DNA of 64,000 nucleotides from Pectobacterium aroidearum. GTDB lineage: Bacteria; Pseudomonadota; Gammaproteobacteria; Enterobacterales; Enterobacteriaceae. The position numbers were made by a program, and so were the translations under genes. The notes under the pieces were generated by a model. It was not told the DNA's origin. It was given only the letters and a program-made list of their open reading frames with translations, and searched no databases. The DNA is taken from NCBI RefSeq assembly GCF_041228105.1, contig NZ_CP166097.1:4216001-4280000 (forward strand), read 5' to 3'. This document shows, piece by piece, positions 20,901 to 27,709 of this stretch; position 1 is the first letter of the stretch, and the number at the start of each line of letters is the position of its first letter.

Positions 20901-21598
20901 GGAGCCTCCATACCGGGCACGACGATCAATTCAGCCAGTTCGGGCGCATCCGATGCAGACACCACTGGCGCTACGTTGATTTTGCTATCGATAGTGATGG
21001 TCGAGTGGATATTCAGATCGGCCGTGTCGCTCTCATCGCTCAGGCTTTTCAGCGTCACCGTGACATCCCCACCGGCCACGGTTTTATCGAGTGGCTTATA
21101 GGCAATACCGTCGATCAGCTTCGCGACGTCATTGGGCTGAAATGCGTCAGATGAAGCAATGCTAACGGTGATGGTTGTCGTCCCACCACTAACCGCAACG
21201 GTATAGCCGTATTTTCCATCGCCTTCCGTCGTTTTTGCGCCATTAGCGGCTTCCAACGTAATTTCAGTACCGTCGATGACAATTGCCTGATTCGCGCCCG
21301 TGCGATTGACGGTAATCACCAGATCTTTCAGTTCCTGCCCACCTTTATCCGCCGATACGCGAACCTCGCTGAACAGATCAATCGATGCAAAGCTGTCGCT
21401 GGAGTCGGTAATAGTGACCGTCGCCTTAACCGGCGTAGCATCAACGCCGGGTGCCGTGTCTGTTGCCGCAACGTGTGCCGCCACATCCACCGCGGTCACC
21501 ACAGCGGCGGCATCAAACATCATGCGCGGTTCCAATACCCACGCCTGACGCGGCGTGCGCGTTAAGCCTGAACCAGATTTTGAGCGGGAAAAAGTCAT
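11930..21598 (-). CDS. Giant LEPR-motif exoprotein with beta-propeller and cadherin/Ig-like modules
   Basis: Very large secreted or surface protein of about 3,222 residues. The N-terminus has basic residues and then VLEPRMMFDAAAV (about residues 21-33), the LEPR-type signature seen at the start of giant proteobacterial exoproteins; there is no Sec signal peptide. Four regions of YVTN/lactonase-like propeller repeats (SxDGxxLYV, about residues 229-546, 869-1253, 1513-1869, 2358-2679) alternate with five copies of a module of about 125 residues starting LSDxxLDxLNxGxGNYxG (about 557, 1269, 1890, 2204, 2703). Three copies of a second module and two putative Ig domains (about 1400-1480 and 2841-2923) are also visible. 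A cadherin-like domain lies near 3075-3156. No RTX GGxGxD repeats occur. ATG at 21598 follows AGGA by 9 bases; the upstream ATG at 21637 has AGGA touching it. An adhesin or matrix role is inferred. It lies directly after tadG and before its likely exporter. Confidence 0.88.
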   Translation of the reverse strand: MTFSRSKSGSGLTRTPRQAWVLEPRMMFDAAAVVTAVDVAAHVAATDTAPGVDATPVKATVTITDSSDSFASIDLFSEVRVSADKGGQELKDLVITVNRTGANQAIVIDGTEITLEAANGAKTTEGDGKYGYTVAVSGGTTTITVSIASSDAFQPNDVAKLIDGIAYKPLDKTVAGGDVTVTLKSLSDESDTADLNIHSTITIDSKINVAPVVSASDAPELAELIVVPGMEAPQDVRYSSNGEYAYAIGSDGTLGVFTVGEHGKLTLSQTLSDISALKDVKDIALSADNRSLYAITGDKNIVALSLDDNGQVIQVDGSYTQTTPSQNGNITGLAVSSDGTQVYATTQWNGMVVFTRDATTGGLTLLQVVNDSGIDRSGIVASSGNYVVTIGMGAKHTLSVFQRSDSGKLISVATLETSGEGYGAVDYQLAISKDQQFIYVADPDNGEISVYQLRDGTEGKTLARTDTKTLEGVNAVYLNADGSQLYALSSEGALQIYSVNASTGALSESGQITNIGDTRGMVLSPDGQSLLIAGEAIQRFSALRTYLYGSDLPFADHIALSDSNLDVLNDGAGNYNGAVITIGRETPSADDQFGLSAGNNLTLQDGKVLQSGTEIGTFTQNQGVLSVTFTADVTKETANAVLKQITYRNIGSQSATETVVLTVTANDGELNSTVTTVALLLTANSAPTLVSQGGSSLTLDTRGASVTIFKDTAVNTGEAGQALTKLSIGIDGLNNPHQEYLTVDGTVIDLSKDSAGTTVSGYQYSYTYNALSGESSLVLSSVQGISSMAVMKLVDGLSYSTGKESTSASGLRTITLTELQDNGGTANGGSDTATLTVSGSVNLAFNELPTIEATYSPDAALFYNDGKLSDYNERVSAISVSQDGKTLLVTGSEGNNNSGKTYLRVYARDAESGKLTLLQSFTQGEQDDPSTPAIEVNGLNTITTLAQSKDGSSVYVAGGSGSAYSLVQFSRDATTGLLSYVGVVATQGVNGVSGLDAAVSEIVLSEDGTSLYTINGVTPTDGSTGKNAITFFSRDTTSGALTFVGSLVGSDTIPVRSPSGIVLSSDGTSAYISNLGNHSITVLSRDAATGSLNYVTTINKTTIAADANSAEIPKDDRYLTGLQDIVISPDNRFVYVSSNTQGTVSIFSRDVDTGSLTYAGTLDLYNAGHIPANALSLRELVISEDGSALYVAALGSQSVLVFGRDSDSGALTYRNSVELSINTVNHLAVSADGKNIYAGVSSFFAGLNVLNAAANAPYSQTTDAPFATSVTLSDQELDAADDYKGASIAISRNGEASANDRFAFQNGNGLTLSGNEIQYQGTTIGTFNVSEGTVKVVFTDSVTKTVANQVLHQVTYRNDGDAAGTSIPLNITFSDGGKETSLLLTLVPNKPPVVDNVEYVPPSGTAGHSYSAELPEDLFRDPENGALTWQVNGLPAGLTFDPETRTISGTPALNGAGSFSITVVATDGSGEQAERTLTLTVASDPAQIPTIGGESSALQNDYNLDGNDSNNYVDVLSGVKDTALSADGKTLYVVSSPDSGSAVLSVFVRNEEGKFTLSKTFYNYRSVYNDETGQLDKIVDNAALAGASDVTLSADGQYLYVVGSEGNAVTLFRIGSDGELTQAGVLDQAALGGHSLDVRSHIVSQGDYLYLTAAQSGSDNDSRSVLVFKRGTDGSLTSVSQTDNLIGASRLVLDPEGRYLFVSGSGDTVDMVGITGFSIDAEGKLTQVAQIRAEGDDPYYINSLALSPDGKTLYAINADGIQYTLNTITVGVDGALSLVATVPFVNDGGDTGEALATGLVVSADGTALFVIGKNISVFARAEDGSLTLKHTISGGWDSPLNISFSDLQNVELSVDGKQLYLIGGDKVHVLNVGTAGATYTEKTDATVLLPSGRLSDPQLDALNNGAGNYNGASITVGRQEGGLPEDTFGFKADNGLALDGNNIVKDGTTIATFTQVDGVLKVTFTAAVTKADAQNVLRQITYQNTSQDPEHAGSSPTFVFSINDGDNNVATMDVTVNLIGVNDPAVLTTTVLNPQIPGNGEFVKLFKDTHIDTIESGQTIWQVVLTFDVSGPNETISVDGSTIVLEKSNGTPRTASGLQYSVEVKDGKATVLLYVGKDGSGTAAIIDSIGYNYLGSDASGERHVTLMIKENNYSGSAPETTLEQAITLTLVPAAETNTAPVITVPGTTPTYTERADPIVLAPDATVSDAQMDKLNGGKGNYDGATLKITLGDGKTALDKLGFNAGNGLTLSGDTLQKDGVTIGQVSNKDGVLTIRFNANAGTIPTTEDVQNTLRQVTYASDSHTPAAQVAVTVTLSDRYLESQVTALSVTITAINDTPVVANDPVLSADELRLVNAYTAIAGLGTVKSAARTTDGLALYVSDDKGAIALFQRDANSGELTYVRTFAAVEGVGGISQLQVSADGNSVYALRADGNAIVWFSRDAEGNLEHKETIVDNYDIHKSNLYDIKGITLSDDGKTLYVINNYNLLWFTRDTATGKLDYVGLIEGGMWSEPYLWQPSEIVSRGNLLFVTTNTSSGSSLIVYTRGDNGEPTLLGYTRDVTDASGNTVQLSGLEQITVSADGRSIVVASADHIDAFALDTATGTFTHLARVATEGTVNGIAFSADARVLYVTQSDGSLTRYVLNGQALTKLDTLKNDGAGFAHLLPVDGGLIALGNGVTVLDEVSRLPVYRIDGPAVIVAPSLVFSDAELDALNGGAGNYQGASITLQRGETASAGDRFDFTAGNGFTLANGVISKDGQAVATFTQAEGKLTITFTAAISRADATALARQISWATSAPLTGNATSLTLVLNDGETDSTAQTLGVTLSREVNQPPVGHAELFTPPMAQVGTRWSYTLPNNLFSDAENDTLTLSINGLPNGLTFDAVTRTIGGDPAVSGTFNLTITATDSAGNATALNVALTVNAASTPVDPGTPTEPANPDNTATAAPVILVQQGVSLPADADEREREQPLGAIVADLSRPEAQALPTNIVAEPARQRDAGSTRQSDAPWVLDPVMSQLMPTLDQVNFSSRASTTVRDSAAVSPTDSNLFLSVRGQTTALESAFSSVQGALQPDASGALAFSLPQRMFSVREGNATLTLQLANGRPLPAWVQFDARSGVVRITDASAVQVNQIQLALKAQAADGTSRIVPITLQTGQGAGAEMATDRGAMQGPANPTIQPAESRDVERLASAGKTAFTEQLRQHQPEQDALLAALSELSSLRT

Positions 21599-21656
21599 CG
21601 TGTCATGTCCTGTAATAAAAGGGGCAAAGCGCGTCATTCCTGGCTACATTCAGCGG

Positions 21657-23288
21657 TCATTCAACCAGCCGAACATAGCCGCCCTCGGTTTCGATCTGGC
21701 CGGCGATACGATCCAACCGTTGAATCAATTGATCCTCAACGCCCTCTGCGCCGAAGCCTGCACCATCGATAAAGCTCATGCGTTTTTCGCCCTCGGTACA
21801 GACCAGCAGGCCCGGCGTCGCTTCTCTGTCGAACAGGTTGCGGCCAAAGTCTTCAGGGTCGCCGGGACGAATACCGACAAAATAAAATTTGATGTTGCGC
21901 GCGCGGAAGCTGGAACACAGATCCTGGAAGCGCTGTGCGGCAAAGGAACGGGCAGGATCCGTTCCGGTCGAGCCACGAAATTCGTTACGATTGAAGTTGT
22001 AGCTGTCGGTGTCGAACCAGTTACCGATGGTGTTAGCCATCATGACGATCACCTTTTGCCCATCACCATTGCCGTCCAGATTGAAATCCAGCGGTAGCGT
22101 CGTATCGCCCCAGCCGTCTGAACCACGCATGTTGGGTGACAGCGCCGCCCCTGCCCATGACATTGCGATCGCATAGTTGGTGTTAAAGCGTGGGGTAAAC
22201 TCGGCAATACGCTGATTCAACTTGCTTTCTTCATTGGTCAGCGGCATCAATGCGGCATTCGGGCACCCTCGATCCGCGACGATAAAGCGGGTGTCTACGG
22301 CATCGGAGTTGTTATCCCACGGATAGAGATCGGGGTTAGGGCCACGCCAGGTAATCGGCGGTGCGCCGGGGCTGCCGTTTTGCGGCAAATCGTGGCGGTA
22401 GTACACGCGGAATTGCCCAACGGGCGGCTCGTCCCAGAAGAAGTTTTCTTCTCGGCCCAGCCCACGGTACATGCACAGCAAATTCGCCCGGCGATCCGGG
22501 AAACGACGATCGGCGAGGCTGCTGACAACCCCGCTGGCAAACAGTGAACGCAGCTCCGGTGGGTTTAGCGCACTCGGCGTAGACCAGCGACGAATGCGAT
22601 TCGCGTCTTCCGCGTCATACACATTCACCGACTGGCTGTACGGCACCAGTGAGAGCCACAGGTTGTCGCGTTTACCGTCCGCGCTGCTCAACATGCGTTC
22701 GACAAACGAGCGGCTAACGCTTTTCAGCGAACGGATATCGGCATCACTCATATCCCCCGTCACTGGCATAACAAGGGCAATTTCAGTCGGACGGTTGATG
22801 ACCTCAGCAGTCGAATACACTTCCTGCTTTCTCGCCCCGAGGCTCATCAGGCTGGGTTTGGTTTCGAAAGCGACGGTGACGGTATAGGTTTTACGCGTCG
22901 CGCTGTTACGTCCTTCCGCAACGGATACATCACTCGCCACCAGTTTTTCACTTAGGGCCTTATTCATCCCCAGATTATTTTTGACGTATTCATACGCCAG
23001 CTTATTAGTCTCTTCCTGACTGTATTCTTCACCATTAATGGTCGCCTGATGCCCGACAGCCAGCGCAGCGGCATCCGTCGCGCGTTTGATTTGCGTCGCA
23101 TCACCGGTTGCCGTAGAGGTATCGACGATAAAAGCCGCCGTCACCAATAAGGCCATCGCCCCCAGCACATAAAACCCTGTGCCTGCCCCCTTTTCCTGCT
23201 GAATAAAAGCAGACAGGTGTTCACGCCAGAACAGAGTGGTTCTGCTATCGTCTTTTTTTACTCTTCTGTTCTGTAAGGTTTTTTTCAT
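21657..23288 (-). CDS. tadG: TadG-like pilus assembly protein (vWA-type)
   Basis: A 543-residue TadG-like protein. A basic N-terminus is followed by one transmembrane helix (about residues 38-58, GFYVLGAMALLVTAAFIVDT) and a large periplasmic part that begins with the Tad-type DAAALAVGHQ segment. The vWA-like domain starts near residue 170, but where a MIDAS motif DxSxS is expected it reads IALVMPVTGDMSDAD, so metal binding is doubtful. TadG is thought to act as an accessory minor component of Flp pilus assembly. The start has AGGAAGGA directly before it. The gene ends 58 bases before the giant LEPR gene in the same direction. The 178-bp gap to tadF holds a hairpin. Confidence 0.85.
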   Translation of the reverse strand: MKKTLQNRRVKKDDSRTTLFWREHLSAFIQQEKGAGTGFYVLGAMALLVTAAFIVDTSTATGDATQIKRATDAAALAVGHQATINGEEYSQEETNKLAYEYVKNNLGMNKALSEKLVASDVSVAEGRNSATRKTYTVTVAFETKPSLMSLGARKQEVYSTAEVINRPTEIALVMPVTGDMSDADIRSLKSVSRSFVERMLSSADGKRDNLWLSLVPYSQSVNVYDAEDANRIRRWSTPSALNPPELRSLFASGVVSSLADRRFPDRRANLLCMYRGLGREENFFWDEPPVGQFRVYYRHDLPQNGSPGAPPITWRGPNPDLYPWDNNSDAVDTRFIVADRGCPNAALMPLTNEESKLNQRIAEFTPRFNTNYAIAMSWAGAALSPNMRGSDGWGDTTLPLDFNLDGNGDGQKVIVMMANTIGNWFDTDSYNFNRNEFRGSTGTDPARSFAAQRFQDLCSSFRARNIKFYFVGIRPGDPEDFGRNLFDREATPGLLVCTEGEKRMSFIDGAGFGAEGVEDQLIQRLDRIAGQIETEGGYVRLVE

Positions 23289-23399
23289 TCCTTCCTATCC
23301 TGTATACCTGGATTCAGCGCGTACTCAACCCGCCCATCAAGCGGGAAAATAAAAACGACATGGCTCACACGTTATTTGTCTTAATGGTTTCGTTATTTT

Positions 23400-23422
23400 C
23401 GGTAACGAGGCTCTCGCTACCG
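23400..23422 (-). other. Hairpin between tadF and tadG
   Basis: A 10-bp stem CGGTAACGAG / CTCGCTACCG (23400-23409 with 23413-23422, one G-T pair) with a 3-base loop lies in the tadF-tadG gap. On the minus strand it is followed by an A-rich, not U-rich, run, so it is not a standard terminator. It may be an mRNA processing or stability element. Confidence 0.4.
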
Positions 23423-23466
23423 TTTGCGATCTATTTGCCGCTTCTGTATTTTCTATAAAACCGTAG

Positions 23467-24117
23467 CTATTGATCTTTTTCTTCCAGACCGGCCTCTTTT
23501 CTGAGTACGTCATCCAGTTCAACCACACCGATAGCCACCCGGTTGACCGACGAGGCGTGCAGCAGTCCCCCCAGCGACAACCCGCCCAACAGGCTCACAT
23601 CTTTCCCCTGACGACAGATCTCGACCACCATCATGGAGGTGTTCTTGCTGCCTTCCTCGCGATCCCTTTCCGGTAGTTCAGGGAGATACTCTTCATCCGG
23701 CAGCGTTTCACTTTCCGCACACAGCGACTCTGCTGTCCCTTTGCTTAACTGCCAGTACAGCTCGCCGGTCTGACGCACGTTGCTGATTAACAGTTGGTAA
23801 TTGCCTAACCCTTCCGTTGGCAGCACCGTATCGAGTAGACCTTGCAAGCCTTTCTCATCCAGCTTCTGCTGCATCGCCAGTATTGACGCGATGGCACCCG
23901 CACGCTGTTCCATACGCGTACGCTCCAGCCCGACGGTGTAGATATCCGCACACAGCGAACCAATCGCCAACACAATCGGAAACGCCAGCGCGGTTTCTAC
24001 CGCGGTAGAAGCACAACGAGAAAACCAGAAGCGGCGGAGTCCATTCAGGAAATAGCCGGGTTTCAACGAACGGCTGGTTTTCAATGAACGACCAGTTTTC
24101 AATGAACGATCAGTCAT
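23467..24117 (-). CDS. tadF: TadF-like minor pseudopilin
   Basis: A 216-residue protein with one N-terminal transmembrane helix after STAVETALAFPIVLAIGSL, the TadE/TadF pseudopilin signature, and a periplasmic domain. The N-terminal cytoplasmic tail has three copies of a six-residue unit (RSLKTG, RSLKTS, RSLKPG) encoded by an 18-bp tandem repeat. The ATG at 24117 is preferred because it overlaps the tadE stop by 8 bases (ATGACTGA); a frame extension to 24141 would overlap more. It belongs to the tadDEFG group, where TadE and TadF are prepilin-peptidase substrates needed for Flp pilus assembly. Confidence 0.83.
   Translation of the reverse strand: MTDRSLKTGRSLKTSRSLKPGYFLNGLRRFWFSRCASTAVETALAFPIVLAIGSLCADIYTVGLERTRMEQRAGAIASILAMQQKLDEKGLQGLLDTVLPTEGLGNYQLLISNVRQTGELYWQLSKGTAESLCAESETLPDEEYLPELPERDREEGSKNTSMMVVEICRQGKDVSLLGGLSLGGLLHASSVNRVAIGVVELDDVLRKEAGLEEKDQ
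24061..24114. repeat. 18-bp tandem repeat, three units, in tadF
   Basis: Three head-to-tail 18-bp units (24061-24078, 24079-24096, 24097-24114); the last two differ at one base and the first at several. They encode the RSLKxx repeats near the TadF N-terminus. Since 18 is a multiple of three, copy-number change would keep the frame. Confidence 0.9.
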
Positions 24118-24670
24118 TGCGCAGTTCCGTCCCAAACACATGTTTGTACTGATAGCGGAAGGTGTCTCCCAGCGTTAACACCTCCGGCAGTGGCGTAATA
24201 AACGCCTTTTTAATCTGCACCGTCACGGACCACACGGGGAGCGTTGTCGTCTCTTCGCCATTGGGGTTGTCCTGACTGCTATTGCCGTTCGTCAGCCCGC
24301 CAAGCTGACTCAGATTGTCAAAGTGCAACACGCTGACGGTTAAATCATCTTCCTTGAGGTAGCCGTATCCCGCTTCAACCATCCGTGCCTTTAGGCGCGT
24401 TCCCATCTGTTCCGCGCTGTCCGACGCCAGATTGTCGAGGCGGAAAGCCTGCACCGCTTTATCCAGCGCAGCGCTGCCAGCGGCAATCACCAGCCCGATG
24501 CGCGCCAGTTCAAACAGCATCATCACCCCGACCAGCACTACCGGCACCAGAAACGCCACTTCCGTCGCGATCACGCCGTGCGTGCTGCGCCAGTGACGTT
24601 CATGGCGCGGCACGATTCCTTGCACGGTGCCTTCATCACGCCACGGGCCGAGATTACGAAGCCACGCCAT
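24110..24670 (-). CDS. tadE: TadE-like minor pseudopilin
   Basis: A 186-residue TadE-family pseudopilin. After a polar N-terminus comes STHGVIATEVAFLVPVVLVGVMMLFE, matching the TadE pattern (small residue, then a Glu at position +5 of the helix). The periplasmic part follows. Its start shares a base with the tadD stop (TAATG), and its end overlaps tadF. In Tad systems TadE and TadF are processed by TadV and support pilus formation at the inner membrane. Confidence 0.85.
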   Translation of the reverse strand: MAWLRNLGPWRDEGTVQGIVPRHERHWRSTHGVIATEVAFLVPVVLVGVMMLFELARIGLVIAAGSAALDKAVQAFRLDNLASDSAEQMGTRLKARMVEAGYGYLKEDDLTVSVLHFDNLSQLGGLTNGNSSQDNPNGEETTTLPVWSVTVQIKKAFITPLPEVLTLGDTFRYQYKHVFGTELRND

Positions 24671-25536
24671 TACTCAGGCGAACTCAATTGCAGGCGTTGA
24701 CGGCTGGACAGCAGCAGCGCTTCGCCACGGGATTTATCCTGTTGCATCTGCTGTAGACGCTGATGCAGCTCGTCGATCAAGCCATCAATACGCTGTGGCT
24801 GTGCAATGGTCGCCAACGCCGAACGTGCGTCATCCTCTCTGCCGCCAGAAAGGTAGGCCAGCGCCAGATTCAGTCTGCCGGTTGCGTTACTCTCATCCAC
24901 CGAGCGCAGCAGAGAAATGGCTTTATCCGCGTTGCCACTTGCCAGCCATGAGAGCGCCAGATTGTTGAGTGCCGCGACATCTGCCGGGTTTATCTGCAAC
25001 GCTTTTTCAAACAGCTGGCGCGCTTCTGCGTGTTTACCTGAGGCATCCATCACCACGCCCATGCCGTTAAGAGCGCCTGCATCGTTCGGCTGTGCTTTTA
25101 GCGCACAGGCAAAGTCGGCTTGCGCCATCGAATTACGTCCTAATGCCAGTTGCGCACGCCCCATTCCCAGACACACCGCCAGCGCTTCTTCCGGCGTCAT
25201 TTTGTTGGTATCGCCGCCCAACGCCTGACGTGCTCGCCCGTACAGTTCCAGCGTTTGCTGCGGTGAACGCGCCAGCGCTGCGACGCTGGCATACTCCAGC
25301 ATCTCTGCGCCTTTCAGTGCATCGCGGCTGTCGAGACGCGCGTACACTTCCGTCGCGGCCTCAACACGTCCCTGATCGCGCAGCAGGCGTGCCAGACGCA
25401 GTCCTTCATCTTTACTGCCTTTAATCGCCATCGAGCTGCCGCATCCCGCCAGCACGGTGCTGACAATCAGCAGTGCCAGCATGGGCGCGCCGCGCTTAAG
25501 TTTTGCTACCAGATCGACCATCTTCGATAACTCCAT
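24670..25536 (-). CDS. tadD: TadD-like TPR lipoprotein
   Basis: A 288-residue lipoprotein with signal and lipobox STVLAGC (Cys near residue 32) and several TPR repeats (about residues 40-240; for example the consensus-like PADVAALNNLALSWLASGNADKA). TadD-type proteins are thought to be pilotin-like factors for secretin assembly or localisation in Flp pilus systems. It is the first gene after the ERIC element and starts the tightly coupled tadDEFG group. Confidence 0.88.
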   Translation of the reverse strand: MELSKMVDLVAKLKRGAPMLALLIVSTVLAGCGSSMAIKGSKDEGLRLARLLRDQGRVEAATEVYARLDSRDALKGAEMLEYASVAALARSPQQTLELYGRARQALGGDTNKMTPEEALAVCLGMGRAQLALGRNSMAQADFACALKAQPNDAGALNGMGVVMDASGKHAEARQLFEKALQINPADVAALNNLALSWLASGNADKAISLLRSVDESNATGRLNLALAYLSGGREDDARSALATIAQPQRIDGLIDELHQRLQQMQQDKSRGEALLLSSRQRLQLSSPE

Positions 25537-25565
25537 CGGTTGTCACCGCCGTGATTTCCGGCACA

Positions 25566-25690
<125 letters not shown>

Positions 25691-25736
25691 TATCGGGAAT
25701 CGATATTTTAAAAATCAATGTGTTGTAAATAAAAAA

Positions 25737-26696
25737 CTATTGCGCCAGCAGGCGGACCACTCGCACCAGTGCAGGCGACGCCATAATGGCGATAATCGGT
25801 GGCAGAATGAGTGCCATCAGCGGCACGCTCAGCTGCGCTGGCAATTTACCCGCCTTCTCTTCCAGACTCAGAATCAGCGTCTTGCGGCTTTCATCCGCAA
25901 TCGTGCGCAACGCCTGAGACAGCGGCGTACCGTAGCGCTCCGCCTGAATCAGCGTCGCCACCATACTTTCGATCTCGCTGACGCGGGTTCGCTCCGCCAG
26001 ATGTTTCATCGCCAGCGTACGATCTGACAGGATCTGTAATTCGGCGGCGGTATAGTGCAATTCATCCGCCATCTCCGGTGAAGACAGCCCCAGTTCCTTC
26101 GATACCACCTGCAACACGCGCCCGATAGGCAGACCAGCTTCGGCACAGACCACCATCAGATCCAGCGCATCCGGCACCGCTCGCGCCAGCTTTTCGCCCC
26201 GGCTTGCCGCACGCCACTTCAGCCACCACTCCGGCACCATAGAACCGACAAAGAAGCCAATCAGCCCCGCCGCAACGCCCGTCAGCCCCGCACGGTCAGC
26301 TGGCGGCAACCATCCCCACACCAGCGCGATAGCGAACAGCGCACCGGCGGCAAATTTTCCCATCACCAGCCAGCCTACCGCTTCGTTGCGGCGGATCCCG
26401 GCCAGATCCAGCAGGCGGCGCAGGTTGCGGCGATCGCGCTCCGATCCCGATAGGCGCTCGCCCTGCGTAGCAACGGGCTGCAACAGCTTCTCCAGCAGGG
26501 GAGATAATGTGGTTCCCTGGCCTCTCAGGATGTTTTCCTGAGAGGCCGCCTCTATAGAGGCGGCGGGCAGATGCCCGCGCATGCGAATTTCCAACTGCTT
26601 GTATTGCTGTGTTTTATGCTGTGTACGTGCCAGGTAAATCCCGACCACCATCAGCACAAGCGCCAGCAGCAGTAAGGGATCGTCAAAAACAGTCAT
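25737..26696 (-). CDS. tadC: TadC-like inner-membrane platform protein
   Basis: A 319-residue type II secretion system F-domain protein. It has an N-terminal transmembrane helix (DPLLLLALVLMVVGIYLA), a helix pair around residues 110-160, and a C-terminal pair (about 270-319). The T2SSF domain contains GLPIGRVLQVVSKELGLSSPEM, typical of TadC. With TadB it forms the membrane platform on which TadA acts. The start follows GGGAGAG by 6 bases; the gene begins 14 bases after tadB. Confidence 0.88.
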   Translation of the reverse strand: MTVFDDPLLLLALVLMVVGIYLARTQHKTQQYKQLEIRMRGHLPAASIEAASQENILRGQGTTLSPLLEKLLQPVATQGERLSGSERDRRNLRRLLDLAGIRRNEAVGWLVMGKFAAGALFAIALVWGWLPPADRAGLTGVAAGLIGFFVGSMVPEWWLKWRAASRGEKLARAVPDALDLMVVCAEAGLPIGRVLQVVSKELGLSSPEMADELHYTAAELQILSDRTLAMKHLAERTRVSEIESMVATLIQAERYGTPLSQALRTIADESRKTLILSLEEKAGKLPAQLSVPLMALILPPIIAIMASPALVRVVRLLAQ

Positions 26697-26710
26697 GAAT
26701 GGCTCTCCCT

Positions 26711-27691
26711 TTACCCAATTCGCTTAACCATCACGTGCGTGATCAACATGCCGACTGAGACGCTGCACAAGGCATAAATCAGCACCGACGTTCCCACCGG
26801 ATCGGAAAACAAGAAACTGAAATCGTCCGGCGACTTCATGTACAAATAGGCCAGACAGCCGGGGAACAGTGCCGCGACAATCTTGGCGGATGCACGTGCT
26901 TCCGACGTTTTGGATTGCACTTTCAACTGCAACTCGCGACGTTCACGCAGCGTGGCCGACAGACGCTCCAGCGTTTCCCCCAGTCGTCCACCCGCTTCCT
27001 GATTGATGATCAGAATTACCACGAAGAAACGGTATTCGGACATCGGCACCCGCGTGGCAGAAGCCTGAATCACCTGACGCAGCGGAATCCCCAGCCGCAA
27101 CCAGTGATCGATCGTCTTGAATTCATTCGCCAGCGGCCCGGTCAGGTGCTCAGCGACAATAGAGAAGGTGTTAGCAACCGGGACACCGGCACGGCAGCTG
27201 CGAGTTATCGCATCAATCGCTTCTGGCAGGCTCTCACGCAGCGCTTTCAGATGTTTTTGCAACGTCGAACGGAACAGCAGCATGCCGATACTGACAAACA
27301 GCACCAGCGTAAAAATCAGCCCCATCGTGAGCGGCAGCAGGGTGCGCTGCCCCAGAATCATGCCGAGTATCAGGCTAACCGCCGCCAGCGCAAGAGAGCG
27401 TTGAAGCAGGTTCTTTTTCCAGCCAATGAACGTCATCTGCGCCCACAGGATCGCCAGCCAACGTCCAATCATCGGGACACCCATCAGCGGCGTTCTGATC
27501 TCATCACGCAGGATCGAATCAGATGCCACTACGGCAGCCGACGGGCTGACCTCGTTCAAAATCTGCTGCCAGCGTTGTTCGCGCTGCATGCGCTGCTGCC
27601 GTGATTTTCTCCAGGCGTTGACCGCCAGAAGCAGCATCAGCACGCTGCAAAACACCAGCAGCGTAATCAGGTTCAGACGTGCGTCACTCAT
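26711..27691 (-). CDS. tadB: TadB-like inner-membrane platform protein
   Basis: A 326-residue GspF-type platform protein with an N-terminal helix (LITLLVFCSVLMLLLAVNAW), a helix pair about residues 95-145, a cytoplasmic T2SSF domain (SLPEAIDAITRSCRAGVPVANTF) and a C-terminal helix pair. It is the partner of TadC in the Flp pilus machine. Its start has GAGGAG eight bases ahead and lies 18 bases after tadA. Confidence 0.88.
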   Translation of the reverse strand: MSDARLNLITLLVFCSVLMLLLAVNAWRKSRQQRMQREQRWQQILNEVSPSAAVVASDSILRDEIRTPLMGVPMIGRWLAILWAQMTFIGWKKNLLQRSLALAAVSLILGMILGQRTLLPLTMGLIFTLVLFVSIGMLLFRSTLQKHLKALRESLPEAIDAITRSCRAGVPVANTFSIVAEHLTGPLANEFKTIDHWLRLGIPLRQVIQASATRVPMSEYRFFVVILIINQEAGGRLGETLERLSATLRERRELQLKVQSKTSEARASAKIVAALFPGCLAYLYMKSPDDFSFLFSDPVGTSVLIYALCSVSVGMLITHVMVKRIG

Positions 27692-27709
27692 CAGCGTCTC
27701 CTCACCCCA

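Noticed and set aside
11930-21598. RTX calcium-binding repeats or a classical type I C-terminal signal in the giant protein
   Set aside because: No GGxGxDxxx nonapeptides were seen, and the C-terminus is a polar helix (QHQPEQDALLAALSELSSLRT), so it was not labelled an RTX protein.
24061-24114. Possible CRISPR-like array
   Set aside because: The three 18-bp units are directly adjacent without spacers and code for protein; no CRISPR array or cas gene was found anywhere in the window.
26915-27604. 229-codon plus-strand frame opposite tadB
   Set aside because: Shadow frame with Gln/Arg/His bias; tadB on the other strand is a clear family member.
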